From NCBI GenBank assembly GCA_023238725.1, contig CM041546.1, forward strand, positions 11,222,028-11,286,027: a stretch of DNA of 64,000 bases. The letters run 5' to 3'. A model generated the notes under the pieces. The model was not told where the DNA came from, ran no database searches, and worked only from the letters and a program-made list of their open reading frames with translations. The DNA comes from Scortum barcoo. Taxonomy: Eukaryota; Chordata; Actinopteri; Centrarchiformes; Terapontidae. Positions 51,902-64,000 of the stretch are shown piece after piece. A program made the position numbers and the translations under genes. The stretch's first letter is position 1. Each line of letters opens with the position of its first letter.

Positions 51902-54692
51902 GTCCACTTGATACAACAACCACACGAAGCCGAACTAAATTGATCTTAATTTGTCCACTGTTGTGGATTTTGCGCTACAGCCCGTGCTTGTCATTTGTGT
52001 AAGTGTTGTCGTTGGTTAGGCTGCTATGTTGTGGTGTTGTTAAAAAAAAGACCACGTCGTCATTGTCGCAGGTCAGACGAGCTAATGCTACAGGGCTAGC
52101 AGGCTAGTCACGTAGCTAACGTTATGTCGACATTTTGCTGGGTTTTGGACTCAGAGGATGTTTGGTGATGCCTTACCTTCCCAGCAATCAAACTGTGCAA
52201 AGTGAAATTACACACAGGGTCACAGTGGTGTCAGATTGTGTATGCTTTGTCACTTGGAGCAAATTGACAGTGTGGTTGTGAGATGTCGGCGCCTTCAATG
52301 GCGACGAGGTAGTTGCTATATTTCCTCTGTTCATGAGTGAATTTAGGACTTAATGTCATCTTGGTATATCCAGCTACCTGAATGGCCAACTTGGAAGCCA
52401 TAATTAGGGGTTAGACACTTGACTTATGCGTTTTTCTCAGTGGGTAGTGAAATGTTATGGTGCTGGTTTCTGTTGTAAGCTGATGATTAAGTTAAATTGC
52501 TATTTTCTGTGGACTGTGATTCAGACGTCTGGTCAGGCTTTGTCACAATTAATGGTCTTTGCGTCAGATCTTGAAGAACCATACGAGTGGCATTGTAACA
52601 TCTGTGCAATTAATCCTATGTGGCTTACAGCTCACGTTCCTGATAAAGATCTCCCACTTTTCTCAGTTTATGTCAGTAAGTTATTAAAATAAACTCGCAG
52701 GGACTTGAAGCCTATTAGTCAAGAAACAAAAAGTTAGCAAGGAAGAAAGAACGCTGTCATAAGAAAATGTCAGTGAGCAGATATCACGAGGAGGAGCTCC
52801 GACAAGAAGATGGTTGCGTATTCTATGGGACAACTGATGTGCTGTATCAGTTCACAGCGCAGGTTCACTGAGGGGGAAATGTTAAGGAGGCGAGCAGAGC
52901 GTGACAGGGAAAGGGGAAGAAGAAGGGGACACCACCGCTGTCGGAATAACTGGATCGCCAGCCTCTTGAATGAATGTCCTGCAGAAGCTGTGTATTTTGC
53001 CAAACTTTTGCAATTCACAACATTTCATTGTTGTGAAATGAAAGGAATACTTTGGAACCACTCTTAGCGGAATGGCAAGCTGTCCTTATTCATGTCCTTA
53101 TTCAAGTTGTGCATCACTTTTAGGTAGTATGTTTTTGTCAGAAATATAGCAAGCTTTATGGAGCGAAGTTTATCCAATCCAAACTACTTGTAGGTGGACA
53201 ATCTGTCCTGCTGACTGACTCAAGACATAACTACACTCTGTCTTATCGTGTGTCTTCAAGGAAATTTGTATTGGGATTAAATTAAGATTTTGTAAATTAT
53301 GAAAATTTAAACAACTCGGCAAATGTAAGAATATGATGGAAAGATGGAATATGGTTATTTACTTTGTGGAAATAGCGGAGTGCGGTAATGGAAAGTGTCA
53401 GCAGATAGTAGTTTTTTTGCATAAAGATGCAAACCACTGGTGTCGTTCCTAACCATGCTGATACTCTTTAGTTTTAAGGGACACAGGTAATCTGCTACCT
53501 ACAGACACACAGTTTTCACTATCTTGGCATTTGGTAAGGTAGTATTTCTTATTTAGAAATCAAAAGTATATGTATAATTTACAAAATTGAATGTAATAAC
53601 GGTATTATTTGCCATTTTTGGTGGCAGATTTGGAGCTCCCTCGGTTAGATTGTAACTGGTGCTGATATAATTACGAATACAATTGTCTTGTAGATATTAT
53701 GCCACCATAACTGCTGCGTCCCAGTTGAAGAACTGCCTTCCCCCCGAGTCCCCCTGCATTTCAAGACCGAGATTATAATGGATCAACAAGACTGCTTGAT
53801 TCCTGTTATACCTGTTCCAAGTTCAAGCCTGGAGTCATTGATCTCTTTGTTGGTTCATTAAGTGGAATGACGTGGTGATAACTTGAAAATTTTGGATCTT
53901 CGATTGATCACCTGGATGGAACACTAATGTTGTGGAAGTCTTCTATGGATTGTTGTATACTGGGAGGCAACACGTTTTCAGGCTTTTAGCCCTCATCTTT
54001 CCAAAAGAAACAGCTGTATCAGCTATGTTTTATGAAAGAAGTGGTCTTTGTAAATTGGTAAAGCCAGTTGAGGTTTCCAGATCAACTTAGGCTTTACAGC
54101 TTCAGTTGAATTATATTTAAGAAAAGATTTGAGTTTTGTATTAAAGATAATATAGTTGATATTTATTTATCCAGGTTGATTATTATGGTCTGATAAAATT
54201 GATATAGGGCAAAAAGGTAAATGATTATGGCAGATTGTGTTGCTTTGTGTATTTTGACTTGCTGCCTTATTGTGCTGTTTAAGGCCATCATTAATAAGAA
54301 GTTTGTGTTGAAGTATAGATTTTTGCATGGAATTTGATTGAATTTATACTAAATAAGATTTTGGTTGGAAATTGTGGTGGTTTGTAGTTAATATTTTACT
54401 ATTAAGGGAAGATGCTGTCAGTTGATATTAGGTGTTGGGACCTTACACTCTAGGGTGTAAGCTTCTCTATATGTGGAATGGTTATGTTAGTGTAACCAAC
54501 TGGAATTTGTCCGTTTTTAAAAGCGGCTGTTGTGGGTGTCCCTTGCCTCTGATGTCCTTTATCCTTCTTGCTATTCCAGTTCAGCGGTTATATTGGAATG
54601 CCAGGAAGTTACCGCTGAGCTTGAGAAGCTCTGTTGGCAATAATGCTGTTCTATACCCTTCTGTCTGCAGGTGCTGTTGTTTGTGCTTCAGC
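51902..54692 (+). other. rbm12b: Probable rbm12b promoter, 5' UTR and intron
   Basis: A GCTAGC/GCTAACGTTA cluster at about 52,080-52,125 and modest CpG content suggest a promoter near 51,950-52,150. A possible donor is at TGTGTAAG (about 51,999). A likely acceptor, CTGTCTGCAG, ends at 54,670, 22 bases before the rbm12b ATG. No coding exon is recognised in the interval. Confidence 0.35.
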
Positions 54693-56618
54693 ATGGCGGT
54701 CGTCATCCGTTTACAGGGACTGAGAATCACTGCAGGCTCTGAGGATATTCGCAAGTTCTTCACTGGCCTCAAAATTCCCGATGGAGGGGTGCATATAATT
54801 GGTGGAGAGCGAGAGGAAGCTTTCATTATCTTTGCTTCTGATGAAGACGCAAGAAGAGCCATGACACGGTCACAGGGTTGCATTAGGGGTTCACCTGTTA
54901 CATTGCTACTAAGTAGTAAAGCAGAGATGCAGAGTGTCCTTGAAAGAAGCACAAAAAATGTAGAGCTAGATCAGAAGAGGCGACTTGAGGAGAATGCAAG
55001 ACGTGCCAGAAGATCTGCAGACCCCGAGGTGGGCAGGCGATCAGGTAGCAGATCGGGTCATACCCCTCCCCCCCAGCACCAGAGGGGTTCAAACGCCGAT
55101 GACTCCTTGTACTTGTTTCTAAAAGGAATGCCTTTCTCTGTGACTGAAGCAGACGTCCGTGATTTTTTCGGTGGTTTACTTGTTGATGAAATTGTCTTGC
55201 TGAAAAATGGATTTGGTGCCAAGAATGGGAAAGGTCTTGTCAAATTTGCAACAAGAGAGGATGCATATGAAGGTCTGAAGAGGGACAGGCAATACATTGG
55301 GTCAAGGTATGTGGAAGTTTCCACATCAACAGCAGATGATTGGCGCCGGGCTACTGGTAATGGGTCGATGACCGTCAACATGGACAACAACTTTGAAAGG
55401 GAGAGATCACCTATTCGCAGTCAGAGGAATCCGCAACATCATGCCAGATCACAGTCACCTTTGGCCCCGAGATCCATTGCTTCTTCTGATGAGGAGTACT
55501 GTGTTATTTTGGAAAATCTGTCCCATCTAGCAGAAAAAGAAGACATAAAAAAGCTTTTTCACAATGCAAAGCTTGAGGATGACCAAATCCTGCATTTAAT
55601 TGACAATGATGGGAGGAGAACTAGATCCGCATTTGTGCTGTTCAGGAGTCTGCGTGACTATTGTGATGCCTTAACTCATGAAAAGAGACTGTTTCTTAAC
55701 CGATGGATTTCCACTCGCCCGATCTCCAGGGAGAAAATGATCGCCCTTTTGGAATCTCCAAGCATGGATGTCAGACCTCTTGGAAATGCTGAAAGGTTTC
55801 AGGAAAGACGCCCATCTTACCCCAGTGATGTTTATGACTCTGAAAAAGTGTGTGTGTTTGTGCGGAACCTGCCATTTGATGTACGGAAAGTTGAGATCAT
55901 GGACTTCTTCCTCGGGTGTAATATCACAGAGGACAAGGTGTTTGTGCTGCGTGACCCTAAAGGTGCCGGGGTTGGGAAGGCTTTGGTTCTTTTCCGGTCT
56001 GAGGCGGAGGCTATGAGTGCACTCTCTCTCAATGGACGAAGGTTTCTTGGGTCAGAAGTCATACTGAAATGCATTACACGGTCTCAGATGCGGCAGTTGG
56101 GTGTTGAGCCACCAATGGTGCAGCAGCCAGTTGGGCAAGAGCCACTGCCAAGAAATGAGCAGTACTCTGCCAGGAGCAGCGAGGCATCCTATCGCCCCGG
56201 TGACATGGAGTACTCTGACTTTAGGTTTCCTCGAGATGGTAATATGCCAATGACTAATGTACAGGGTCCTGTCCATGGAGGTTCTGATTTTGAGCCCTAT
56301 GCAAGAGGCCCTTATGCTCCACAAGAGAGAGGTAATGATGTTCGTGGCGGATTTGGTGCCTCGGTGCAGAATTTTGATGGTCCCACCAATGTAATCCTCG
56401 TTAACCTACCATTCCAAATCAGACTTGAAGAAATCTATGACTTTTGCTATGGATATCGCGTTATCCCTGGATCTGTCTCCCTGCAGTATGACCAGAGTGG
56501 AAAGTCTAAAGGCTCTGCGACTGCAGTGTTTGAGTCCCGTCAGGAGGCGTTAACAGCAGTTGAGGAACTGAGTGGAAGACCAATAGGTCCAAGAAAAATA
56601 CAGCTACTACTAATGTGA
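54693..56618 (+). CDS. rbm12b: RNA-binding protein 12B-like, five RRMs, single-exon CDS (641 aa)
   Basis: The start was chosen at MAVVIRLQGL, the near-invariant N-terminus of RBM12/RBM12B. The frame stays open upstream to 54432, but an AG acceptor at 54670 and lack of homology argue that this is not coding. RRM-like folds lie at about residues 1-80, 137-210, 266-350, 384-460 and 564-641. RNP-like words include LFLKGMPFSV, NGKGLVKF, VFVRNLPFDV and NVILVNLPF. The last RRM (FCYGYRVIPGSV) is the RBM12-family terminal type. There is no long Pro/Gly-rich linker as in RBM12, and the neighbour is a C8orf88 homologue, so RBM12B is preferred. Human RBM12B is about 1,001 aa, so this one is short, lacking most of the Arg-rich middle. 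An intron-free CDS is typical of the family. Confidence 0.85.
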   Translation: MAVVIRLQGLRITAGSEDIRKFFTGLKIPDGGVHIIGGEREEAFIIFASDEDARRAMTRSQGCIRGSPVTLLLSSKAEMQSVLERSTKNVELDQKRRLEENARRARRSADPEVGRRSGSRSGHTPPPQHQRGSNADDSLYLFLKGMPFSVTEADVRDFFGGLLVDEIVLLKNGFGAKNGKGLVKFATREDAYEGLKRDRQYIGSRYVEVSTSTADDWRRATGNGSMTVNMDNNFERERSPIRSQRNPQHHARSQSPLAPRSIASSDEEYCVILENLSHLAEKEDIKKLFHNAKLEDDQILHLIDNDGRRTRSAFVLFRSLRDYCDALTHEKRLFLNRWISTRPISREKMIALLESPSMDVRPLGNAERFQERRPSYPSDVYDSEKVCVFVRNLPFDVRKVEIMDFFLGCNITEDKVFVLRDPKGAGVGKALVLFRSEAEAMSALSLNGRRFLGSEVILKCITRSQMRQLGVEPPMVQQPVGQEPLPRNEQYSARSSEASYRPGDMEYSDFRFPRDGNMPMTNVQGPVHGGSDFEPYARGPYAPQERGNDVRGGFGASVQNFDGPTNVILVNLPFQIRLEEIYDFCYGYRVIPGSVSLQYDQSGKSKGSATAVFESRQEALTAVEELSGRPIGPRKIQLLLM

Positions 56619-57715
56619 AAGTGACTTTGCTTTCCATGGTACCACACATGCCCTAGCACTGTGGTTTGGACATAGAGTGTTGATTGAAGAATAATTCATG
56701 CAAGGGAAGCAATTTCCCTCACTTGTCTTTTTTTTTTTTTTTTTATTAGTGTGGCACGAATTTATATGATTGTGAATGTAGTGAATTTAGATGTATAGTT
56801 TTGCATTTAACTGCATTTTTAAATTTTGATTCGGTGTAATGGGCTGTTGACTAAATATGGTTTGTATGCAATGTTCAGGTTAAAGTGAAATACTGGATAT
56901 TTGGTTTTATCATTTAAATATTTTTTTTCTTTTATTCAGCTTACAAGTGTGGAAAAAATGTGTGTAAATTTCATAGTTTTATCTGTGGTTATTGTAAAAA
57001 TGGATGACTATAAAAACACATGCCTTTTTGAAGTGTCATTTTCTTTTCTTCATGTTTGTTACTTGAAGTGCAACCAAATCTTGCTTGCGGATATGAACTT
57101 TTATTTATTTGAAGTGCAGGTAAATAACCATTAACAGAAAAAAATCAGTTATTGATAACTTGAATTTTAAGATTCAAAGGAATATGCGTATTCATGATCG
57201 AGTACTAACTTTGATTGCATAAAGGGCAAATACTCTAAATTCAAACTGTTCAAGAGGAAGACCTGTTGAATGAGGAAACCAGGGAGAAGAAGAGTAACTG
57301 CTGTAACTTAACTATAAGGTGTTTTACATAGATCCACTGCTTCCTCCAATTTAACAGTTTTAAACCAGGGTGTGGTGTAGCATCCTCTTGGGTTACTGTT
57401 GATGGATTTTAATGGTGAAAACTGCACTGATGCCAGAACATCATGCCTCATCTTAAGGGGGAACACAGAGATAAAACAAGCCGACCAAACAAAACTGAAT
57501 AAAAACAGTGCTCAATTGCAAGTTGTTAATTTAGTCAATTCCCTAGTCGCACAGAAAAAGAAAATAAAACCTGATCTTCACAATGACTTGTTGAAAAAAG
57601 ACAATATTTCAAATGAACGTGTGCTCATGTGGCAGATTTTATAATCTTTTCCCTCTGCACTGCCGATATTGACGTCGTGGTTGCGCACTGATAAATAAAG
57701 TGATTTTATTTTGAA
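56619..57715 (+). other. rbm12b: rbm12b 3' UTR
   Basis: AT-rich region after TGA, ending near AATAAA at 57694-57699. An 81-codon open frame (57399-57644) within it lacks any domain and is not called. Confidence 0.5.
57694..57699 (+). terminator. Poly(A) signal AATAAA, rbm12b
   Basis: Canonical hexamer about 1.08 kb after the stop, followed by TGATTTTATTTTG. Confidence 0.5.
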
Positions 57716-58807
57716 AATTATCCACAGGAAATCACGCTTTTGCCTTGACGACTATGAAACCGGTGAAGTGAGCAACCAGAAGGCAACGCTGAGGGAATTA
57801 AATTGAACTGCAGGTGAATAATTAAACACAATATGACTTATCTGTAAAGTTAAACGACTTTATTACAAAACAAGCGACTCTCCCGTGTGAGTCAGCAGGC
57901 CTGTTACTAGGCAGAATCGCAGTTTCATGGGAGTTGAAACTTGTGCATCATTGTCGCGTTTGCCATCACTTGACGTCAAGTTGTTTTTCCAGTTGAAGTA
58001 TAATCTAGTGGAGTGAATATGTTGTGTTTTAGTGTTATTTGTCGACGTTTTACCGACTGTCAAAGGAGCAGTGATTCTCCAACGTTTCAAGAGAGCCGTT
58101 AATGGTCGCTCCCGGTTTACAGATGTCTGCCATGAAACGGCACATAATGGGCAGCATGAATTTTCCACGTTTTCTAAAAGCCACTCCTGTCTAATGCACA
58201 AGAGGGGTAGAAAGGGTTTGTGAAGCGGTGTTATACAGCTAGGGTTCGCGGATTATTAGTTTATGTAAAAAAAAAAAAAAGCTTAGAGTAACTTCAGATA
58301 GCTAACAAGGCCAATCAAAGTTGTGTCTGGTGAGTTAGCTGCTCAATTCAGCGCAGTCACTGCTAACCTAAATGTTATTTTATCATTTCTAACTAACTCC
58401 ATTTGAGAAGCACTTGCTGTCAAATGTATGTATGATACTGTATGGCAATTACACACAGCTTAATGTTAAATACTCATTCATTTTACTATGGCATACCTGG
58501 CTGATATCACTTAGGAAACGTCACTTGGTGCTTGACATCTAAATATGAAGCCCTTATACATCTTTCTCTCGAGTAATACTTCACATTACACGTCACATTA
58601 ATCCTGACATGCAGCTGGTGGTTTGACCTTCTACAGGACCCCTAATGCTCTGCAAACGCCAGTTTTCTAAAGCACTGACAAGTAATATATGTATGTATAT
58701 TAATAATGTCTGCCTGTAGTAGACTAATGCAGCATTATTCCGTATAAATGTGACGGTAAGCCTTGTAGACCTTAGTAGGTTTAAGTTTTACCTTCACCGA
58801 CACCAGA
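57716..58807 (+). other. Upstream region of the C8orf88 homologue
   Basis: Holds the CRE palindrome and probably an unplaced 5' UTR exon. An A-run lies at about 58267-58280. No coding segment supported. Confidence 0.4.
57969..57980. promoter_or_regulatory. Perfect CRE palindrome CTTGACGTCAAG
   Basis: Contains the full consensus TGACGTCA (57971-57978) for CREB/ATF-type bZIP factors, extended to a 12-base palindrome. Lies about 830 bases upstream of the C8orf88-like ATG. Confidence 0.5.
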
Positions 58808-60119
<1,312 letters not shown>

Positions 60120-61400
60120 GAAATTTGCACGGGTGTTCTCTACCCCAGAGAGTGTTTTTGATGTTTTTTTTTCTTATTGCTCTTGTGTGAATTTAATTTA
60201 ACTTGGAATATTTTATTTTGCATGTTTATAATTTTGAGACTGCTAAAAGTTTGAAGTGAAGTTGCACAAAGTCAGAATACTAAACACTCCTTTATTTGCT
60301 TTGGTATGAGTATTTACATTTCCTGCTGTGTACGATTTGGGCTATAGTGAAGTATTTATATTTTGTAAAAGTGTTCTAAACAGAAGATATTAATGGCTAC
60401 TTTTCAGCTGTGGTGGTAATGTTTCGTTTAAAGAAACCAAAGGGTAATATTAGAGTCATAAAACAAGCCCTACCTGAAGTGAGAGTGGTCAAGAAGATGT
60501 TTGTCATCAGCTGTAGTAGCTGGGGTCACGTCAGCATTGTGATTTAACATGTCTTACTACACGTGAAGTTCTTCTCTTATAAAGGACAGTTTGGTGTGTT
60601 GACATTTCATTTCTGGCATGGAATTTAAACTTATAGCTGCAATAATGATTATTTTTATATTAACAATATATGAAATGACTAAGTAACATTAAAAGTGCAC
60701 ATATAGACCAGCACAGAGATAGATCACAAACACATCACATCACAAAGATACATTCTGCAGTACTCTCCGCCCTATGGAGTATTTTAGTGTCTCATGCTTA
60801 TTTCCAACTTCAGCTATCAGATGTCACAAAAAAGCAGCTGTCAGACTTTGCAGGTAGCTGGTGAAAATGGTGGAGCATTTAGCAGCTGAGGAGAGATTTT
60901 CCCTCAGGGGTTGGTGAAGACCAAAACAGAGCTCAAATGAGAGTCACATCATCATTCATCCCATCATGTTTAAGATCATACCTACACAAAAATATTTCCA
61001 CGTTTAAAGTTGTTCCTTTCACTTACCTTTTTTTCCACAGTGAATGAGAGGGAGCTAAAAATTATACACTGCAGGTATTACGAAGAGGAAACACGAAAGG
61101 ACGTTGTATAAGGTGTATTAGAGGTACTCAACATCAGGCAAACAGACTTGTAACAATATTCAGTCTTTTCAGTCTATATAAGAATGGTGTTTTACAGGCC
61201 CAGAGAAAAAAACAGTACCTTAAGAATTAAGGTCAGTAATAAAACTAGTTAACTCCAGTCTTAAAAAGTTCCTCTGATGCACAACTGTAAAATCTGGAAA
61301 GGAGCATAATGAGTAACTTCTCTTGAGTAATTCCCCCATGAACACTTACCTGGGCTGTTCTGATGGATTTGATGAGTGTAGTGTGGTAGTTATCCGCACT
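60120..61400 (+). other. 3' flank of the C8orf88 homologue / intergenic
   Basis: No AATAAA stands out. An ATTAAA at 60689-60694 could serve as poly(A) signal. No gene or repeat recognised with confidence. Confidence 0.4.
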
Positions 61401-61980
61401 CAGTGGTGGAGGAAGTATTCAGATCTTTTACTTCTGTAAAGGTACCAATACCATGCCATAAACACACTCTGTTACAAGTAAAAGCCCTGCATCTAACCTG
61501 ACTTAAGTAAAAGTATACGTATTGTCAGAAAAATGTTCACAAAGTATTAAAGTAAAAGTGCCTATGAGACATTAAAATTGTCCCTGTCAGTGCTTTTGAA
61601 TGAATATTACTGCTGCATTAATATGTGTTTTAATATAAACTACTTTATTTACTGTGGTAGTCTACAGCAGTGCATCATAGTCTATAAGTTCATCATGTTT
61701 GTAGCTTTTCTGTCCTGTGAAAACCATGCTATCTCTAAAAGAAAAGTGAAAAAAGGTAATGACTCCAGGAAATGGCCTGTTCAGCTATTTTTTTCAACCT
61801 ACAAAGGAACACAGATTGTATCCAAAATGACCAAATACATCAGATTAATGTTTCCAAAATCTGAAAAGTAACCAAAGTGGCCAGACTCATGCAGTGGAGT
61901 ATAGATTACAGACTCTCCCCCTGAGATGTAGTGGAGAAAAACAAAGTATGAATAGCATATAATGGCAGTACTTAAAGCAT
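61401..61980 (+). repeat. Percomorph interspersed repeat copy
   Basis: Starts CAGTGGTGGAGGAAGTATTC, with GTTACAAGTAAAAGCCCTGC and AAGTATTAAAGTAAAAGTGC inside. These are words of the same family as at 5.6 and 18.5 kb. The right end is lost. Confidence 0.65.
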
Positions 61981-62099
61981 AATGCAATATCACATTAATT
62001 ACATCACATTACTGTCATCAAACCGTTATGAGAAACCGGAGTCATTTAGCAACAAAAGGGATTTGCACAACTGAACGATCAGTCACTCTCTGTAGCTAC

Positions 62100-62580
62100 G
62101 TGACAGAGGCAGGCTGCCCGGCATCCCACGAGGGAGCTGTGATGCGGGCGACGTGCCCCGCGTCACGTCATCGCGGGGCCTCACGTTACGGCGGCGACGT
62201 CAGATGTCCCGACAGCGAAATTCATTTATCAGGAAAGGGAGGCAGACTAACCCTAACCCTTCCACCCGGCGCTTGTGCAGTAGCTGCCTTTGGCTTTTCT
62301 CGTCCTGTCGGTGTATCTCCAAGGTAAAGATGATGCTAATTATCTCTCTTGTTTCCTGTTTGGTGTTACAGAGTGCGGTGTGTGTATGCGTGTGTATGTG
62401 GGGGGTGCTCTTAATTTGAAACTATGTGGCGATTTTGTGCGAAATTCGGTTTTAAGTCAGAATAATTATAAAGTGTAAGATTAAGCAAACGCACCGGGTT
62501 TTAATTGTAACGTGCAGGTGCTTTGGTTGGTTTTTGATCGGTCACTGTCATGTTGTTCTGACACAGCTGTTTTCAGGAAG
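62100..62580 (+). promoter_or_regulatory. Probable upp promoter and 5' UTR exon
   Basis: CpG-rich stretch at about 62,130-62,310. A plausible untranslated exon ends CTCCAAG before GTAAAG at about 62,322. Acceptors (GACACAG, TTTTCAG) lie just before ATG 62581. No open frame resembles known protein here. Confidence 0.4.
62155..62179. promoter_or_regulatory. GC-rich inverted repeat around a CRE-like site
   Basis: GCCCCGCG (62155-62162) is the exact complement of CGCGGGGC (62172-62179), with a 9-base spacer TCACGTCAT that carries ACGTCA. Another ACGTCA is at 62197-62202. Lies in a CpG-rich segment just ahead of the probable upp 5' UTR. Confidence 0.5.
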
Positions 62581-64000
62581 ATGGACCCAAAAGAAGACAA
62601 ACAGACCGAGACGTGCGGCAGGTGAGAAAATTCAATGTTTAACCTGAGCTATTTGTTTAAAATAGATAAATGGAAACAAATAAGTTAAAGTCATGCATTG
62701 TTTGACGCAGTTGATTCATATAGTGTTACAACAGTCTGGTCATTTAGCTTGCTTCATTTTGAAATGAGGAAACCACTGGGTGTGACAGGATATCAGGACA
62801 TTGCCCTTGGAAAGCTCACACAGGAGTGTTTTCTCACAGTGTTGTACTATTTTTTTTTTTTTTACATAAAGTACTCACCTGGAAAGTATTCAGACCATGC
62901 TGGTCCTATGTAAGTGATGGATCTCAGTGTTACAAATTCAATAACAATGAATGGAATTACAAATGTCACTATTCCATTCATACAGTCTTATAAACTCATA
63001 AACTGCTGAACTCGAGGCAGATACTGTTCCTCAAACCCCTTAAAGTGCCCACACTCAGGTGCCAGATTGTTTAAGTATGCCTAGTTAAAGCTGAAACAAT
63101 CCAGTACAACAGTACTGCAATAAATCCACCCTTCCTGAAGGTTATTATGTGCTATGTTTGTTTGAGGTGTTGATTTAACTGTGTGATCATTTTAGAGGGT
63201 GCAGTTTGTGGTGCTATTGTACTGCATTATCGAGAAGAGTGTTTATATTATTTTGTCCACCTCTTTAATATAAATGAGGGTAGGTTAAATAACAGAAACA
63301 TCTCTCTGAATAATGCAGTTCAACAGGTGAGTAGATTTATTGCAGTGTTGTATTGGACTGCATTAGTTTTAGCCCGGTGTGCCTAATAAAGTAGAGTGTA
63401 TGTATATACAGTACAGTGTTCTGGTGATAAATTACATTTAAAAAACTCAGCAGCAGTGTGTTGTACCTAAAACAATCCTCAGGTACTCTGAGTAAGACAC
63501 AGACCTCCCTGTCAGCAGTTCTCATTGAGACTTCTGTATGGGTTCTGGGAATTTTAATGTTTCACCACAAGTGTGACTATCACAAAGGAAGTTCCCATAA
63601 CCTCTGTATTTTGGTGGTGATCACAGGAACCCAAGCAACACAAGACAAATATCTCAATCTCAGTGAATTAGTTGAAACGAAAATGTCAGTTCAGTCTGAT
63701 AATCAGGCTCGACCTGACCTTTTCACCTCTGTTATCTCCCCCATCAAGCCCTGTTGGTGTGCACAACCCACACCTGGATGCCCTGAAAGATGACATCCTC
63801 TACCATTTCAGTTTGGGAACCGGGACTCACAACCTACCGGCAATGTTTGGGGATGTCAAAGTAAGGATTTCTATTTATGGGGGCAAAAAGATCACATCCA
63901 TAATCATCTTTATTCAGTAGTTATTTACAAATGTATTTTCTTTCAGTTTGTGTGTGTAGGGGGCAGTCCGTGGAGAATGAAGTCATTCATTGAGTACATT
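62581..64000 (+). CDS. Uridine phosphorylase, first three coding exons (truncated by window end)
   Basis: Exons 62581-62621, 63749-63860 and 63947-64000+ join in phase. The product starts MDPKEDKQTETCG, then SPVGVHNPHLDALKDDILYH, GTHNLPAMFGDVK and FVCVGGSPWRMKSF. The GDVKFVCVGGSP block is the phosphate-binding entry motif of animal UPP1/UPP2. The enzyme cleaves uridine with phosphate to uracil and ribose-1-phosphate in cytosolic pyrimidine salvage. The VHNP and THNLPAMFGDVK wording resembles UPP2 slightly more than UPP1, but the visible part is too short to decide. The catalytic remainder lies beyond 64,000. Confidence 0.9.
62622..63748 (+). other. upp intron 1
   Basis: 1.1-kb intron. A frame at 63183-63386 follows a TTTTAG but has no family resemblance and is not needed for phase. 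No repeat recognised. Confidence 0.5.

Noticed and set aside
51723..52002. Poly-Leu and poly-Ser/Arg open frames
   Set aside because: Translation of the compound triplet repeat.
54432..54692. In-frame upstream extension of the rbm12b open frame
   Set aside because: It crosses a good AG acceptor at 54670, and the MAVVIRL start is the conserved family N-terminus.
57399..57644. 81-codon frame in the rbm12b 3' UTR
   Set aside because: No homology, and lies before the poly(A) signal of rbm12b.
63183..63386. Possible extra upp exon after TTTTAG
   Set aside because: Exons at 62581 and 63749 already join in phase, and the peptide does not resemble uridine phosphorylase.

Overview
This is vertebrate nuclear DNA, almost certainly from a ray-finned fish and probably a percomorph teleost. 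It holds intron-split genes with GT/AG junctions, a compact layout, and several copies of an interspersed repeat (termini like CAGTGGTGGAAAGTAAC, interior full of AAGTA/TACTT words) that I know from percomorph genomes. Exons were placed by hand from splice sites, phase and resemblance to known vertebrate proteins. There is no sign of prokaryotic, viral or CRISPR content.

Layout. (1) About 43-17,540, + strand: the 3' two-thirds of nbeal2, 34 coding exons covering about 1,740 C-terminal residues (BEACH-type PH, BEACH, WD40), then a 3.1-kb 3' UTR region. (2) 17,540-20,200: intergenic, mostly one 1.5-kb repeat copy. (3) 20,825-28,063, + strand: nradd/NRH1, a p75-type neurotrophin-receptor relative with signal peptide, four cysteine-rich repeats, one membrane span and a death domain, then a 1.6-kb 3' UTR. 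(4) 29,640-31,490: repeat-rich gap. (5) 33,143-49,723, - strand: a complete setd2, the H3K36 trimethyltransferase, in 21 coding exons (about 2,649 aa), tail-to-tail with nradd. (6) 49,724-54,692: divergent setd2/rbm12b promoter region with LINE fragments and trinucleotide repeats. (7) 54,693-56,618, + strand: rbm12b, a single-exon CDS with five RRMs. (8) 58,808-60,119, + strand: a six-exon, 128-aa homologue of human C8orf88 with an eIF4E-binding motif. (9) 62,581-64,000, + strand: the first three coding exons of a uridine phosphorylase (upp1/upp2), running off the edge.

The nbeal2-nradd-setd2 block matches human 3p21.31. The rbm12b-C8orf88 pair matches human 8q21-q22. The window therefore spans a junction between two ancestral linkage groups. 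The genes do not form one pathway: they cover granule biogenesis, neurotrophin-type signalling, chromatin marking, RNA binding, translation control and pyrimidine salvage.

The main anomalies are two well-supported single-base frame breaks (nbeal2 exon 6, nradd exon 5), a possible third at the left edge, a frame-compensated tandem duplication in nbeal2, a 22-nt microexon and an Arg-Asp dipeptide expansion in setd2, and perfect CRE-type palindromes upstream of the C8orf88 homologue and upp. I found no convincing undescribed multi-gene system.
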